Source: Azolla pinnata (Eukaryota > Streptophyta > Polypodiopsida > Salviniales > Salviniaceae). From it: a DNA stretch of 58,680 bases. This document shows, piece by piece, positions 23,801 through 36,050 of this stretch. The notes beneath the pieces were generated by a model. That model was not told the DNA's origin, ran no database searches, and worked only from the letters and a program-made list of their open reading frames with translations. Location of the stretch: positions 14,472 through 73,151 of the forward strand of contig JBBBWG010025779.1 of assembly GCA_037176905.1 (NCBI GenBank), given 5' to 3'. The position numbers and the translations under genes are program-made. Positions within the stretch are counted from its first letter, which is position 1. The number at the start of each line of letters is the position of its first letter.

Positions 23801-26430
23801 TTGACATGATATGCCAGGAAAAAGTAAACCTTTTCTTTGAAAGAAAAGTAACGAAGCAATTTGTTCTTGTACTACATTATATAACCTATGGAAAAGCTCA
23901 GTTGAGTGAAAGTCCTCAGAAAATGCTCACTGTTACATCTCCATTCAGATTATAAACTTAAAAAAAGAGGGAATGCATATGGCTTTAAATACTGTGCGAA
24001 TGTGTGCTGACCCAGTAAACATCCTTTGTTGTCAAGGGCAACTCGACAACAGTACAGTTGCTAACTTGATTATGACAGATTCATATAGTGAAGAAAGCCC
24101 CAAAATCAACCCAAAAACACGTGCACATCTCCAATACATGTGATGTTATAATGTTATCCAAGAAGTATACTTTAACTGAAGAAGCATCAAACTTTAATGG
24201 TTTGCAGAGAAGAAACCTCAGAATTCTCTATGATGCAATAGGAACACTGGCAGACGCTGTTGGGGCAGAATTAAATGAGGTATAGGACGAGTCTTATAGG
24301 TACTTTGAAAATATATTTGAATCCATTCCTGATAATTATTTTAAATCACAGGGGAAACATCTCAAAGTGTTAATGCCCCCATTAATTGACAAGTGGCAGC
24401 AGCTCAAAGATTCTGACAAAGATCTCTTCCCTTTGCTGGAGTGCTTTACATCCATTGCACAGGTATGTCTCTTCTTCTGAGTTTTCGTTTCCATTGTTCA
24501 AGTGGTATCAGATGAGTGTCAAGCTTTGTATTACAGTTATGTATTATCAGATTCTAATATAACCTCAGAAATCATGATCTTTTCTTTGTTCTGTATATCA
24601 AAATTTTGTAGTAGGTTGAAGATTGTCGATGTAGTATTAAATGGCACATTTATACATAATATAGTTGGTCTATTTTATACCAGGCTCTTGGTCCAGCTTT
24701 TGCACAGTATGCTGAGCCTGTGTTCACGAGGTGTGTCAATCTTATCCAAGCTCAAGAAATTGCTAAGGTATTAGCAAACAAGATTTGTTTATTTAGTTTT
24801 GTAAACCTACAAATCTGGTTAAACAGAGATATTATGATTACCAGACCGATCCTGGAAGAGCTGGCGTACCCTATGATAAGGAGTTTGTCGTTTGCTCCTT
24901 AGATCTTCTCTCTGGCTTAGCTGAAGGGCTTGGAAGTAGTATAGAGAGTCTGGTATATTCAATGACATAGTTTATCTCTAAAGGTACTTGGTGCGATGGT
25001 ATTTATCAGGCTTTAAATTCAATACTTGCAGGTTGCTCGAAGCAACCTGAGGGATCTGCTACTTCAGTGCTGTAATGACGAAGCACCTGATGTTCGTCAA
25101 AGTGCACTTGCTCTACTTGGTGACCTGGCAAAGGTACTGACATTGTCTGCATGCACATAGAGACAAATTGAATTATGAGGTTGGAAAACTAGCTAAATTA
25201 TTGATTTACTATATTTTTTCAGGCTTGTGCTGTACATTTGCAGCCACGGTTGGCAGATTTTCTAACAGTTGCAATCAAACAGCTGGTAATATCCATCTCA
25301 TTATTTCCTTGACATTTTGGTGGTGCATATTTATGGATAGTATTGTGCCTTTATTGAAAGCGCAGCAAGGCCCTGGATTGAAGGAACATGTTTCAGTTGC
25401 AAATAATGCCTGCTGGGCGATTGGAGAGGTTGCTGTGAAGGTAGATGCAAACTTTTTCCATAAATTAAATGATGGGCAAATTTTTTCAAAAGCCTACATC
25501 TCTGTTGAGTTTCTCATTATCAGTGAACATTCATTATCAGGTGCGGCAGGAAATATCTCCTATTGTCATGAACGTCATAACCTTTCTCGTTCCAATTCTT
25601 TCTAATACAGAGGTATGAGAAGAATGGGTTTGGTATTTATTATGCCGTCCTTTGTTACTTCCTGTAGAATTGTCTTTACATTAGTCATTTCAAATGTAGG
25701 TTCTCAACAAGTCTTTGTTGGAGAACACCGCTATTACATTAGGTAGACTTGGGTGGGTATGTCCAGAACAGGTAGCTCCGCATTTGGAGCATTTCATCCA
25801 ACCATGGTGTCGGGCTTTGCGTCAGTAAGTTATAAATCTTAATGAACTAATATGTCAGCACTGATCTAAATTTGCTACTTGAAAGATCATTATTTTACTA
25901 TAATTGGTATGGCAAACAGGATTCGTGATGATGTTGAGAAAGAGGATGCATTTCGAGGTCTTTGTGCCATGGTAAGTAAGCAATACATGCCAAGTAATTT
26001 GTGCAAGCATTTTTTTTATGTTCTCGTATGCAAAGGATCCTATCTATGTGTAGGTGAAGCTGAACCCTTCAGGTGCTGTTGGTTCATTTAATGTGATGTG
26101 TGAAGCAATAGGGAGCTGGCACGTAAGTTAGATTTTCCAGTATCCTAACTAGAAGAGTTTGTGTTTGTTGAGGTGTAGTTCTCTTTGTGGTAGCATTGAG
26201 TTTTCTTTGTCGTACACAGGAAATACATAGCGTGGATTTGCAGAATGAGCTTTACCATGTTCTCCATGGATATAAACAGGTAATTTTATGGAGTAACTTA
26301 AGGTGAGAATGGAGTGTGTGACTGATAAATGCACACCTTCTTACAGATGCTCGGGAGTTCCTGGGATCAGTATGTAACTGTGATGGATCCTGGTTTGCGA
26401 GAAAAGTTGTCCAATAAGTATAGAGTATGA
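17897..26430 (+). CDS. TRN1: Transportin-1 / importin beta-2 nuclear import receptor (complete, 29 exons)
   Basis: This karyopherin carries PY-NLS cargo such as RNA-binding proteins through nuclear pores. Exons: 17897-18073, 19931-20218, 20329-20418, 20508-20585, 20733-20813, 20946-20996, 21090-21175, 21255-21321, 21425-21481, 21555-21584, 21674-21736, 21821-21934, 22201-22314, 22442-22540, 22658-22783, 23389-23463, 24208-24279, 24352-24462, 24684-24767, 24827-24952, 25032-25133, 25223-25285, 25366-25440, 25541-25612, 25700-25824, 25920-25971, 26054-26122, 26220-26279, 26347-26430. All have GT-AG borders and keep frame, giving 896 aa; Arabidopsis TRN1 is about the same size. Conserved blocks include [113 protein letters not shown] and [12 protein letters not shown]. 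Exons 9-12 encode the acidic loop that releases cargo on RanGTP binding. No stop or frameshift was found. The 1.86-kb intron 1 holds no gene. Confidence 0.97.
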
Positions 26431-28770
26431 TGGGCCAGTGAGGGTTTCTTCAGATTGCGTCACTGTCATTGCTATACAGCTGCAAGACCAAAAGAGCAGT
26501 AGTCATTCATATACCTTCCGAGAAGTTAGTCCTCTTTAGGTAATGGTGCATTTAAAGGGTTTGATGAGCTGGTGCTACCAATGGCAGCCCATCATTATTT
26601 AAAGGGTGATAGTAGCCTCGTGTATCGATTCGAGGGGTCTAGTGGCAAGCGGTGCAGGAAAAAATCATATGCAGGCAGAAATAGAGTTGAAGTTCAAGCT
26701 TATCGGTATTAAAAGAATAAGCAGTGATCCTGATCATTCCTACAGTCTTCCGGTGTTCTCGAGCATGTTAAAGCTGACAGATCTTAGAATTGGTGGTTAA
26801 TACTCCATTTTCTTAAAATTGAAGGAGCTTCAGCTTCAACATTGAAGACGTTAGAGAGCCAAGGGTCTATTTTAATCACAGCTTCCTTGGGAAGATAATC
26901 AATTTTGATGCATTATAAGCAGTGTTGGCTGGAGAAGCTCTCTGTGAGGCTATAGCGCATTTAGCTGGTATGGTGGCCAATTACCAGTTTTAACACAGGA
27001 GGTTATTCTGCATGAATACGATGTAAGAGTAGATAAAACCATCGTGAAGGATGCAGGAGGTGGAGCATTTCTACTGTGTGCATCCATAGATAGCAGCCCA
27101 TAAAGTGAGGAATTAGAGATTTGATTTCCGAAAATAAACCCCTGATAGATAGATGATGATCATGTAGTCCGTAGGCTGGCTTCATTTGTATTGTCTCCAT
27201 TATATCATTAGGCTTGGTGCAATAAATTTGTTGAGCTCCAACCTTCAATTTTTTTTGCATAGGAAGAGGTCAAGAGGGTGTACAGCAATTTTTTTGCAGG
27301 TTCGAGTCCTGTTGCATCTTCTGGCTTTGTAATCGTCGATCTCCGTCTAAAGAATTTAAAGGCCAGGTTTTTTGGCGCTTTCTAACTGGAATATGTATAT
27401 TTCATTGATTAACATCTGTGACTTTTTGCTCTCGCAACTTTGCTCGTGATACGTACAACACCATTGGATCTTTCTATTCATGGTATGGATCTCTTAATTC
27501 AATCCTCTCTTTTTCTATCATCATCTCTGCTGAAAGCATTTGAAATTCCCGCAGCTAATCGGTTTTTGGCTTGTGATTATGGCACAAGTTAGTACTACTG
27601 GTATTTACAACACAGTTGGGGTCTTCTTAGTCATGGTATGGATTCTCACGTATTCAACCCTCTTTTTTTTGCCATCACAAATGATTGATGCAGAAGAGTG
27701 TCCATGTTCTCTTTCGAAGCATTTCTGTTTGACTTGTGATTATGGCAAAATCAATCATGAATCCTTAATCTTAATTCAGAAGTCCTGGTTATGATCATTA
27801 ATCTACTTTATGTTTCTAATTATGTATTGTTCATAAACTAGCATACATAATGATTTTAGGACCATTTGGAATGAAGACAAAGTTATGAAAGATTTATAGC
27901 ACATGATGGTAAGTAAAGGAAACAGCTCGCTGATGGCTTACACTAAGAAGAGCAGCTCCATTCCTTTGGGAAAATGCCTTGCAAAGTATTTTCTCAAAGC
28001 AAATTTCTCTGCTATTGTCAGCTCAACCACTTGGCAGAGCTTTGCTCAATCTTGTTGTACAATAGACGCATGGTTGTGTCTTTCGAAGAAAACACTTGAG
28101 TTGGGTAGCTTCTCTGACTAGAAGAAAGATAAATTGACTTAACGCAAAACTTTGAACCTTCTACGTGCACTAACTCCGACTGGTAACGGGAAGCAAAAAT
28201 GCTACAAAAATCCTCTTGATTCATCTGGGATTAGAGTTAACAGGTCTAGGCTTTTGTGCGAAGAAAAAAGCCCAAACATTGATGTGAGCAAATAGATGAT
28301 GCACTATCAATTTTTACGAAAAGGAAGCACAATGAGGGGAGTTGTCAGAGAAGTAATGGAAAGCTTATGACCCCACTAGCATTAACATTAGACTTGATTG
28401 TATATGCACCAGCACTAACACCGTTAGTCTCTTGCTTTAACCAATAGGAAGTGTATAATTAACCAATAGGCGTGTATTTTTTGCTTGATTCGTGAAGTTA
28501 GAAGTTATTGCATATGCTACATACATTGGGCTATGTCCAATACTACAGGTACATATTTAGGTTTAGGAGATGAGATGAAAATAAATGGTATATATCATTA
28601 GCACAAATATGTAATTCTTTTGCTCATGCTAATGTCTTGTTATATTTAGAGTGTTGAAGTAGATCTACGTAGTCTATATGGTCCAATGGCTTGTCAAATA
28701 CTCACAATCCATTGCTTGCTAAGTTTGCCAAAATGTTTGCCAAATGCCCTATCAATTGCTATCCAGATGA
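26431..28770. other. 3' flank of transportin-1, no gene seen
   Basis: The first few hundred bases are presumably 3' UTR. ORFs up to 85 aa have no recognisable similarity and no codon pattern I would trust. Confidence 0.6.
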
Positions 28771-28960
28771 CTTGATCTATTGGCATGTGAAATGACTCAC
28801 AATAATCAATCCACTTGGCTTGTGGAATGGTCGACATGATTCATTGACTTGCCCAAATGCTTTCCAATGGCTTGTGAAATGACTCATGTGATGATTCATT
28901 GGCTTGTGGTTAGCCATTTGGCTTTCCAAAATGCCCTCTATTGGCTTGTGAACCCTTTCC
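28680..28960. repeat. Degenerate tandem repeat with (A/T)TGGCTTGT(G/C)AAATG
   Basis: At least six diverged units of about 30-45 bp carry TTGGCTTGTGAAATGACTCA-like cores. Confidence 0.75.
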
Positions 28961-29164
28961 AATTCACTCTAAACTTCAAACACTAAACCAACCACATTCT
29001 GGATCTATAACACCAGCCTGTACGCGAGTTCCGGCTTCTTATATTAGGCATCAAGAACATTCTTAATATCACACACAGAGATAGGCTTGTTTAGCTCACT
29101 TGATCTTCTATACATATTCGAGAAGTTTAAATATCTATCTTCTATACATATTCTAGAAACGTTA

Positions 29165-29800
29165 ATCCATCCATCTTCTGAATATTGAGAGAAATGTTGA
29201 GAATAACAATGAAGTGCAAGTTCAACTCTGTTTTGGAAGTGTAAATATTTTAATCTTCTAAATATTGAGAGAAATGTTGAGAATCACAATGAAGTGCAAG
29301 TTCATCTCTCTTGAATATTCTAAACATATTCTAGAAGTGTAAATCCTTTGATCTTCTACACATATTCTAGAAGTTGTAAATCTCTTGATCTTCTGCACAT
29401 GAGAGTATGAGAGTAGGTAGGACATACCCACCCAAAGTATGAGAGTATGAGAGCTTTGCATTTTCAATATAGCATGAGAGCCTATGCTAGAAATAAAGGG
29501 TAGAATTCCACGTCAGAAATAGAGGGCATTGAAAGGAAGAATAGGGCGTGGGTCGTGACCCACTTAGTTTCATAATACACTTCGGTGTGAATCTCAACAT
29601 TTCTCTCAATATTTAGAAGATCAAGAGTTTTACACACTTCTAGAATATGCAGAAGATCAAGAGATTTCTCTCAATATTCTGGAAGTGTGTAGATCTCTTG
29701 ATCTTCTAATCTTCTCAATGCTCTCTATTTCTGATGTGGAATTCTACCCTTTATTTCTAGCATAGGCTCTCATGCTATATTGAAAACGCAAAGCTCTCAC
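29165..29800. repeat. Large imperfect palindrome
   Basis: The left arm includes TCTAAATATTGAGAGAAATG at about 29257 and the block TATGCTAGAAATAAAGGGTA (around 29483). The right arm carries their complements at about 29597-29620 and 29735-29765. Each arm also has TTCTAGAA-type words. The arms flank a short unique centre near 29540-29590. Confidence 0.75.
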
Positions 29801-30167
29801 TCATATTTTTGGAGTAGGGGTAAGGTGGGCTCATACCAAAATAACGTTTATATATATAACCATAAACCCTAAACCCTCTATTTCTGATGTGGAATTCTAC
29901 CCTTTATTTCTAGCATAGGCTCTCATGCTATATTGAAAACGCGAAGCTCTCATACTCTCATATTTTTGGAGTAGGGGCTTGAGGTGGGCTCATACCAAAA
30001 TAACTTATATATATATAACCCTAAACCTTAAACCCTAAACCCTCTATTTGTGACGTGGAATTCTACCCTTTATTTCTAGCATAGGCTCTCAAAAACTCTC
30101 ACACTCATATTTTTGGAGTAGGGGCTTAAGGTGGGCTCATACCAAAATAACTTATATATATATAAAC
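29722..30167. repeat. Three tandem copies (154-166 bp) with telomere-like joints
   Basis: Copies start at about 29722, 29876 and 30042 with CTCTATTT(C/G)TGA. They share GGAATTCTACCCTTTATTTC, GGAGTAGGGG and GGTGGGCTCATACCAAAATA. The joints carry (TA)n and ACCCTAAACCCT motifs. The first copy is also the right arm of the palindrome. Confidence 0.85.
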
Positions 30168-30499
30168 TAATAGTGTCAAGAGAGGGGTTAGCGAGAGTGT
30201 GCGTAAGAGATCATCATAAATAATATTAATCGAAGATTTCCATCTCTCTTTATCTGTCTCTATTTGTGTGCGTATCTTTGGAGTTATACCATTGTACTAG
30301 TGCGTAGATCGATTACAGACGACACGTTGTACAACACAAAGCGCAAAGTTTCGGCTCTTTATCGCTGATCCCACATTCAAAATGTCAAGAGTTTCGATTT
30401 TTGTTCGATTGATCCTGTGGTCAAGAGTTTCGATTTTTGTTCGATCGATCCTGTGGTTCTGTTGCAGAGGAGGAGCGGATGTTTCGGTGAAGAAGAAGG

Positions 30500-31040
30500 G
30501 AAGGCATGGAATGTGCCCGATTAGGGTTTCATGAGGGTTTCTTTAGACAGATAGGGGAGGGAGATAGAGGGTATTGCAGCTCTGATCTCAATCAGGGTTT
30601 CTTCAGAGAAAGAGGGGCAGGAGAGCTTTTGCCTGAGGGGGGAAGGCATGGAATGTGCCCAATTAGGGTTTCATTAGGGTTTCTTTAGACAGATAGGGGA
30701 GGGAGATAAGAGGGTATTGCAGCTCTGACCTCAATCAGGGTTTCTTCAAAAGAAAGAGGGGCAGGAGAGCTCTGCCCTGAGAGAGAAAGAGGGAAGGAAT
30801 GGAATGTGCCCAATTAGGGTTTCATTAGGGTTTCTTTAGACGGAGAGGGGAGGGAGATAGAGGGCATTGCAGCTCGGATCTCAATCAGGGCTTCATCAGA
30901 GAAAGAGGGGAAGGAATGAAATGTGCCCAATTAGGGTTTCTTTACAGGGATAGGGGAGGGAGATGGAGGGTATGGCAGCTCTGATCTCAATCAGGGTTTC
31001 ATCAGAGAAAGAGGAGTAGGAGAGCTCTGCCCGATTCGGG
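30500..31040. repeat. Four-copy tandem repeat carrying TTAGGGTTT motifs
   Basis: Units start at about 30500, 30641, 30792 and 30909 with GGAAGG(C/A)ATG(G/A)AATGTGCCC. They contain ATTAGGGTTTC once or twice, GATAGGGGAGGGAGAT, GCAGCTCTGAT and CAATCAGGGTTTC. A separate 38-bp duplication lies at 30383-30458. Confidence 0.85.
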
Positions 31041-31164
31041 TCCCTTCCCGCCTCTATTTCAGCTCCCTGGGCGTAAAGAAGCAGACAAAGATTGAAGAGG
31101 AATCTGAGAGCAAGTGTTTGTGGCGCCGGAGATCGAGAGCAAGAAACAGAAGAGGGCAAAAAGA

Positions 31165-31578
31165 ATGCGCTTCACAAGGGTTACTCGAGTTTACAATCGG
31201 ACATCAATGGATCTACAGCTCCGAGCCTTCGTGTGCGTGTTAAGCAATCCGATTCGGAGCATCGCGATTCGATCACGACAGACCGAAGAGCTGAGGTGTC
31301 GCGACTACGATCTCAGGCGTTTCAATCCGGAGATGGTTCCTTCCATCTTCATCTACGACGGATCGAATATGGATAGACCCCTCATCGATGAACCCATCTC
31401 TGCAGACATTCTGCGCCGATTCAAGGATATTGTCATTACTCAAATCGATGGTGTCTTTAGTATCCAAAAGTTTGAAAGGTCGCTGAAAAATCAGTTCAGG
31501 CATGTCTCTCTTTCACTATATATCCATCTATTGTTTTGGATTTTTACAGCAATTGGAAACCGAAGAAATTCAGAGTGA
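31165..31578 (+). CDS. Hypothetical small ORF (137 aa), unidentified
   Basis: An ATG at 31165 opens a frame to 31578. Its first 110 or so residues have ordinary composition, for example LRRFNPEMVPSIFIYDGS and PISADILRRFKDIVITQIDG; the end turns hydrophobic and may be intron read-through. The surrounding bases at 31080-31500 are richer in GC than the downstream sequence, and the region follows a TTAGGGTTT tandem array that could act as a promoter. I recognise no domain. A competing frame at 31092-31376 encodes only low-complexity Ser/Arg sequence. It could be the first exon of a longer gene, a remnant, or chance. Confidence 0.3.
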   Translation: MRFTRVTRVYNRTSMDLQLRAFVCVLSNPIRSIAIRSRQTEELRCRDYDLRRFNPEMVPSIFIYDGSNMDRPLIDEPISADILRRFKDIVITQIDGVFSIQKFERSLKNQFRHVSLSLYIHLLFWIFTAIGNRRNSE

Positions 31579-34500
31579 CTTGTGGCATTGCTTTTTTCTT
31601 TTATTATGTAAGCTCTGCATCTCCCTTTCCTTTCTCTGGCGTTTTGTTTACTCATTTGGTAGATTTTCTACTTGTTCCCTTGTGGTTTGATTATTATTTT
31701 GATGCTCCTTCAATCTGAACAGAAAAGAGTGTTTACATTTTTGTATGTCAATTACTTCTTTTTGTTTTCCTGTCTCCTTTTGATTCATTGCGTAAATTTT
31801 CTGATGCTTTCTTTTTCTTAGTGGAACTGGTGTGGTTTTATTTCTTAAGGCAGGCTTCTGTTCAATCTAAAGATGTTTTACTTAAACAGAATTCAAAGCT
31901 TTAGTTTCGTTGCAACTTTTTCGGCAAACCTAAAGATGCACTTATGTTTATTTATACGCATGCACAGATACATGCCTATATAAGTATGTATCTGTATATA
32001 TACATATAGCTGTTTTCTTTCGCTCGCTTTGGTTAACTCGTTTTGTAGATTTTTTCATGTTTTCTTTTGGTTCAACCATTTTTTAGATGCCTCAATCTGA
32101 AGAGAAAAGAGTGTACACATTTTTGTATGTAAATTCACTTCTTACTGGAACTGGGGGTGTTCATTTCTTAAAAGGAAGCCTTATGTTCGATCTAAAGAGG
32201 TTTTACTTCACAAAATTCAAGATTTTAGTTTCACAGCAGATTTTTCAGCAAGTCTAAAGATGTACTTATCCATGTATATATGTAGATGTTGTACCCTCCC
32301 CCTCTCCATGTGGATGGTGTGCACACAGATATATTTATACGTATGTGTATGCGCGCACACACACACACAGATAGCTAGCTATCTAGATAAATAGGCCTTC
32401 ATCCAACCAGGTAGATATTTTCATTGATGGATATGTGCATTTTTACATAGATATACATGTATGGATGGATTCATGTTTAGTCAGATCAGATAACAAAACA
32501 AACTGCAGCTTCAGAATGAAAAAAATGTCGCATGGTGTTGGGCAATGCCAATATGTTGCATGTTCAGATGTTGTATCTACAACTGCCATGTCAGGCTATT
32601 CGAACATGCCGAAATATTATGCAACATATGTCTGTTATAGTTATGTATCTATGTATTTTACAAATGAATGAATGAATGTATATGTGTGTGGGTGGATGAA
32701 GTATGGATCCTGGATGGATGTCTGGTATGTGTGTCTGATATGTATGTATGGAAATTCCATCAAATTTGTTTGCAAGCTTGCATGTAGGGAATGCATGTTG
32801 GGCAGTGCATGATTATGTATGTAGAGATCTCCAATGGGATTCTAGATGCATACAAATATGATAAGTTCTCCTATTTGTTTATACCACTTACATAAAACCA
32901 GGTACTTGCAGATGCGTGCATTGAATGGATGGATCAATGTTTTTGTCTTGTGTAATTGTATTAACTCTGAATCTGTACTCACCCAAGCTATATTTCTAAT
33001 TCTTCTAATTCTAACTCTGATTCTGATGTGGGCAGGGAATACTTCTGGAGCTGATGGATGCATGATGCTGAAAACAACATTATGATCTGATTCTCTGCTT
33101 GTTGATGGAGGCTGCTTGCTGGAGTTAAGTTTCAGCCAGCAAAAACTACAGGCAATTTTTTCGTGCAATTTCTACCCCGCTCTCCATATATATATTCTGC
33201 ACCCAAAGTGAAGAAGAGGCTCTGAGGTCTTTCTTGTTGCATACCCAATTCTGACCATATAAGCATCTAATCTCCATTCTTAGGGGGGGATTAACATGCT
33301 TTGCGGATAAAACTCCTCTTATCTTGCCATGGATCTTGTCTGGTGGAAGCTTCGAAGCATCACGCCTACATCATCCCACATCGTCACCAGGATTCTTGCG
33401 AATCAAATCATTTGCTGAAGCATCTGGGTCCTTTCATCCTAATTCTGTAGTATTCCCCGAGCTTTTTGGTGGTCCTTTTGCTCGTACAGTTCAAGCCTGG
33501 ATTTGTCTTTGCATTTGCATCGCTCATAGTTTCCATAGCATGTGATTACTCTTCCAAATATGTATGTAATCTCAGATCGCGTGTATACCCATCGTTATAT
33601 ATATATATATATATATGGTGAAGAGCCTTTCTCCTCTCTTGAGAGGCGGTTTGCGAATTCATCGACATTTTTCTTCGTTTAGATTTGCACAGTTAACAAT
33701 AACTGTATGTAAAGCCCCATTACAGACAAATGTGTTGCTGTAGGAAGAGGTAACATTCCATTGTGACAGCAGAACACTTGAATAACCACTTATATAGCTT
33801 TCCCTTTTAACTTTCTCATATAAGCTTTTCTAAATCCATGTAAGATGAAAGCATTTTGCAGGCTCGAAGGACGTCTCAGCTTTCGAACATCATCGCAATG
33901 TGATCATTTTGGGCGATTCTGTACGTATTGTGCAAATTATTATCCTTTGCCTTCTTCTTGGGTTCTGTTAAACACAAATTAGAGAGAGAGGGTTGTTCGA
34001 ATCTCAGGCATGTCTCCAAATAGTTTTGAGGAAGGGAGGGTAGTTAATGAATCAAATGTGTACTATTGGCTAATGACATGGTGGAGAACAAGTATGCATG
34101 TTTTTGACATGTGATGTATCCTGAAACCTAGCTTACTTGTTAGTGTTGCTCTTATTTGACAGTTATTGCACATCGTATTACATTACCTCGAGATTCGCAA
34201 GAGTTGTTGCACATCGTATTACATTGAAAATGCATATCCGTTGCGCGTGAGAAAATAATTGAACGGATATTTGAAGTAATAATCACATTTCGCAAAAAGA
34301 ATCGACAATTCTAATCGAATTATTTTATAAACGAAACAATGATCGCATTTCAAGAAGAAAAGGATATAAATTCTTCGTAGAGTCACCCCTGTGAGAATAA
34401 CCGTCGAATTTTCAGTAATTGCTGTTTTCTGTGGCGGCGTATAAACCTTGATAACGGATTCTGATACGAGGACACATGACATTAACGAGCGAAAAGTTTA

Positions 34501-34600
34501 TTATTGTTTTTCATGGCAGCTTGCCATAAATAGAATATATGTTATGACATTAAAACGAAAAAAATAATCGTGATTTTTCGACAAAGTGCAACCAGTTACA
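31579..34600. other. AT-rich intergenic region, no gene seen
   Basis: It holds CA/TA and GTAT/GGAT microsatellites near 31960-32010, 32340-32370 and 32640-32760, and (TA)n near 33597. A T-rich pair of diverged repeats lies at about 31700-31900 and 32040-32240 (ATCTAAAGA(T/G)GTTTTACTT). A 20-base direct repeat (TTGCACATCGTATTACATT) occurs near 34166 and 34207. Confidence 0.6.
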
Positions 34601-35470
34601 ATTCCGGTAATACACTTCTACTTGTCCAGATCCCCCAAGCGAATGGAGTTATGTACTTAGCCCGTCGAGGGAACGGCACCAGTCATATCGGAAGCCGCTA
34701 GAGAAGCTGAAGCCGGAACAGAAGTCGAAGCAAAAGCCATAGCCAATGCTGCACCGTAGGATCTACGTGTTGGGTCAGACCCAGCCATAGCAGACCACGC
34801 TCAACAGCCGGAAGAACCCGATGGGCATGGCAGAAGCAGAGGTGACGGAAACCTATAACCTGACATGGGATTTTCAGGGAACAGATTCCGACCGTCCCTC
34901 AGGAGTGGGATGTAGATATGCCGCAGGTTAGAGAGGACACGACAGTAGCTGATCTAGACGTTAGACGTAATGACCTTCATTGAGGAGGAGAATGTCGGAT
35001 CGGAACTCGCACCGGCACTAGAGCCGCAACAAAAGTTGCCCACGGGGAGGGGAAAGAAGAAGAAACCGGCTACTCGTACGGTCGACTCATTCTATCGCCG
35101 CCATACTAACTGGAGAAGCCGGATGAGATTATGGTGATGGTGGAGAAGACAATGGAAAAGGTGTGCGAGTGGAAGGAGCGGATAGAAGCTCAAACCGCAA
35201 CAACGGCCGAGCGCGACGTAACAAATTGGAGACAATGCGTCAGAAACTGTGAAGACGCACTACGGAAAAAGATCGTGGCCCGAAAAAGAGCGAGATTAGG
35301 TGCGAAAGGAAACAGAGGAAAAGGAGTCGGAACTGGCGAAGTTATGGATGGACTTAGAGGTCAAACGGACAGCCCGTTACGAAGTCGAGCAGTTCTGATC
35401 TCAATTAGTTGAAGCCTAAGCGAACATCAAGTCGTTAAAACGATGACTTGGTGTAGCCAAGTGTCAGAAC

Positions 35471-35745
35471 CAATGAAGATATAAGAGAAGAGAAGAAGAG
35501 AGGAGAGTGGTTTGATAAAAAAAAGAGTGAGTTTATTAGAATGGAATGAGTACAATGAGGAGTTTGATACAAGAAAGGCTTAAGGCTGAAGACTGACATT
35601 TATTCAAACTGATTTGATATTATCTATATGTCAAGCTTTTCTTGTATCTAACGCTTTTTTATACTCATTCTATTCTAATAAACTCACTCTGCTTTTATCA
35701 AACTACCATCCTCTCTTCTTCTATTTTCTTATATCTTGCTTCAAT
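35471..35745. repeat. Inverted repeat of about 110 bp with a 50-bp loop
   Basis: The left arm (35471-35583) and right arm (35633-35745) are complementary over most of their length. Examples are GTGAGTTTATTAGAATGGAA against its near complement TTCTATTCTAATAAACTCAC, and GATACAAGAAAGGCTT against AAGCTTTTCTTGTATC. The arms are about 80% matched. This could be a foldback/MITE element or a hairpin small-RNA precursor. Confidence 0.85.
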
Positions 35746-35873
35746 CATTCAATCTTTTCCTTGGTTCTAACAGTTTTATTCGAACTGATTTGATATGATA
35801 TACATGTGTCTATTTATAGGTTTGCCTAAAGATTTTTAAAATGTTCTATACCTAAAATATTCTATGATGCTCT

Positions 35874-35903
35874 AGAAGGTTCTAGAATGTTCTAAAAAGT
35901 TCT
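35874..35903. promoter_or_regulatory. Heat-shock-element-like cluster
   Basis: Four contiguous alternating pentamers nGAAn/nTTCn run from 35874 to 35893, followed by one mismatched pentamer and a fifth nTTCn at 35899. This matches the perfect-type binding site of heat-shock factors. Further TTC words lie at 35844 and 35860. Function is inferred only from the motif. Confidence 0.5.
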
Positions 35904-35965
35904 AAAGTTTTCTTTAAATACAAGAATCATTATATTATGGAAAAATAACCTTTAACATTTAATGT

Positions 35966-36050
35966 TATGATCAGTCACTTCAATGGTTAGGATTCCCCAT
36001 TATGTAATACGAGATCTTGGGTTTAAGTCTAAGGGAAACCTAGCTTCCTT
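35966..36050 (+). mobile_element. Possible tRNA-derived SINE head
   Basis: ATGGTTAGGATTCC resembles a pol III A box. GGGTTTAAGTCT, about 34 bases later, resembles a B box. There is no intact tRNA cloverleaf, so a tRNA gene is unlikely. Confidence 0.3.

Noticed and set aside
35966..36050. tRNA gene
   Set aside because: A- and B-box-like words are present but the stems do not pair into a cloverleaf.
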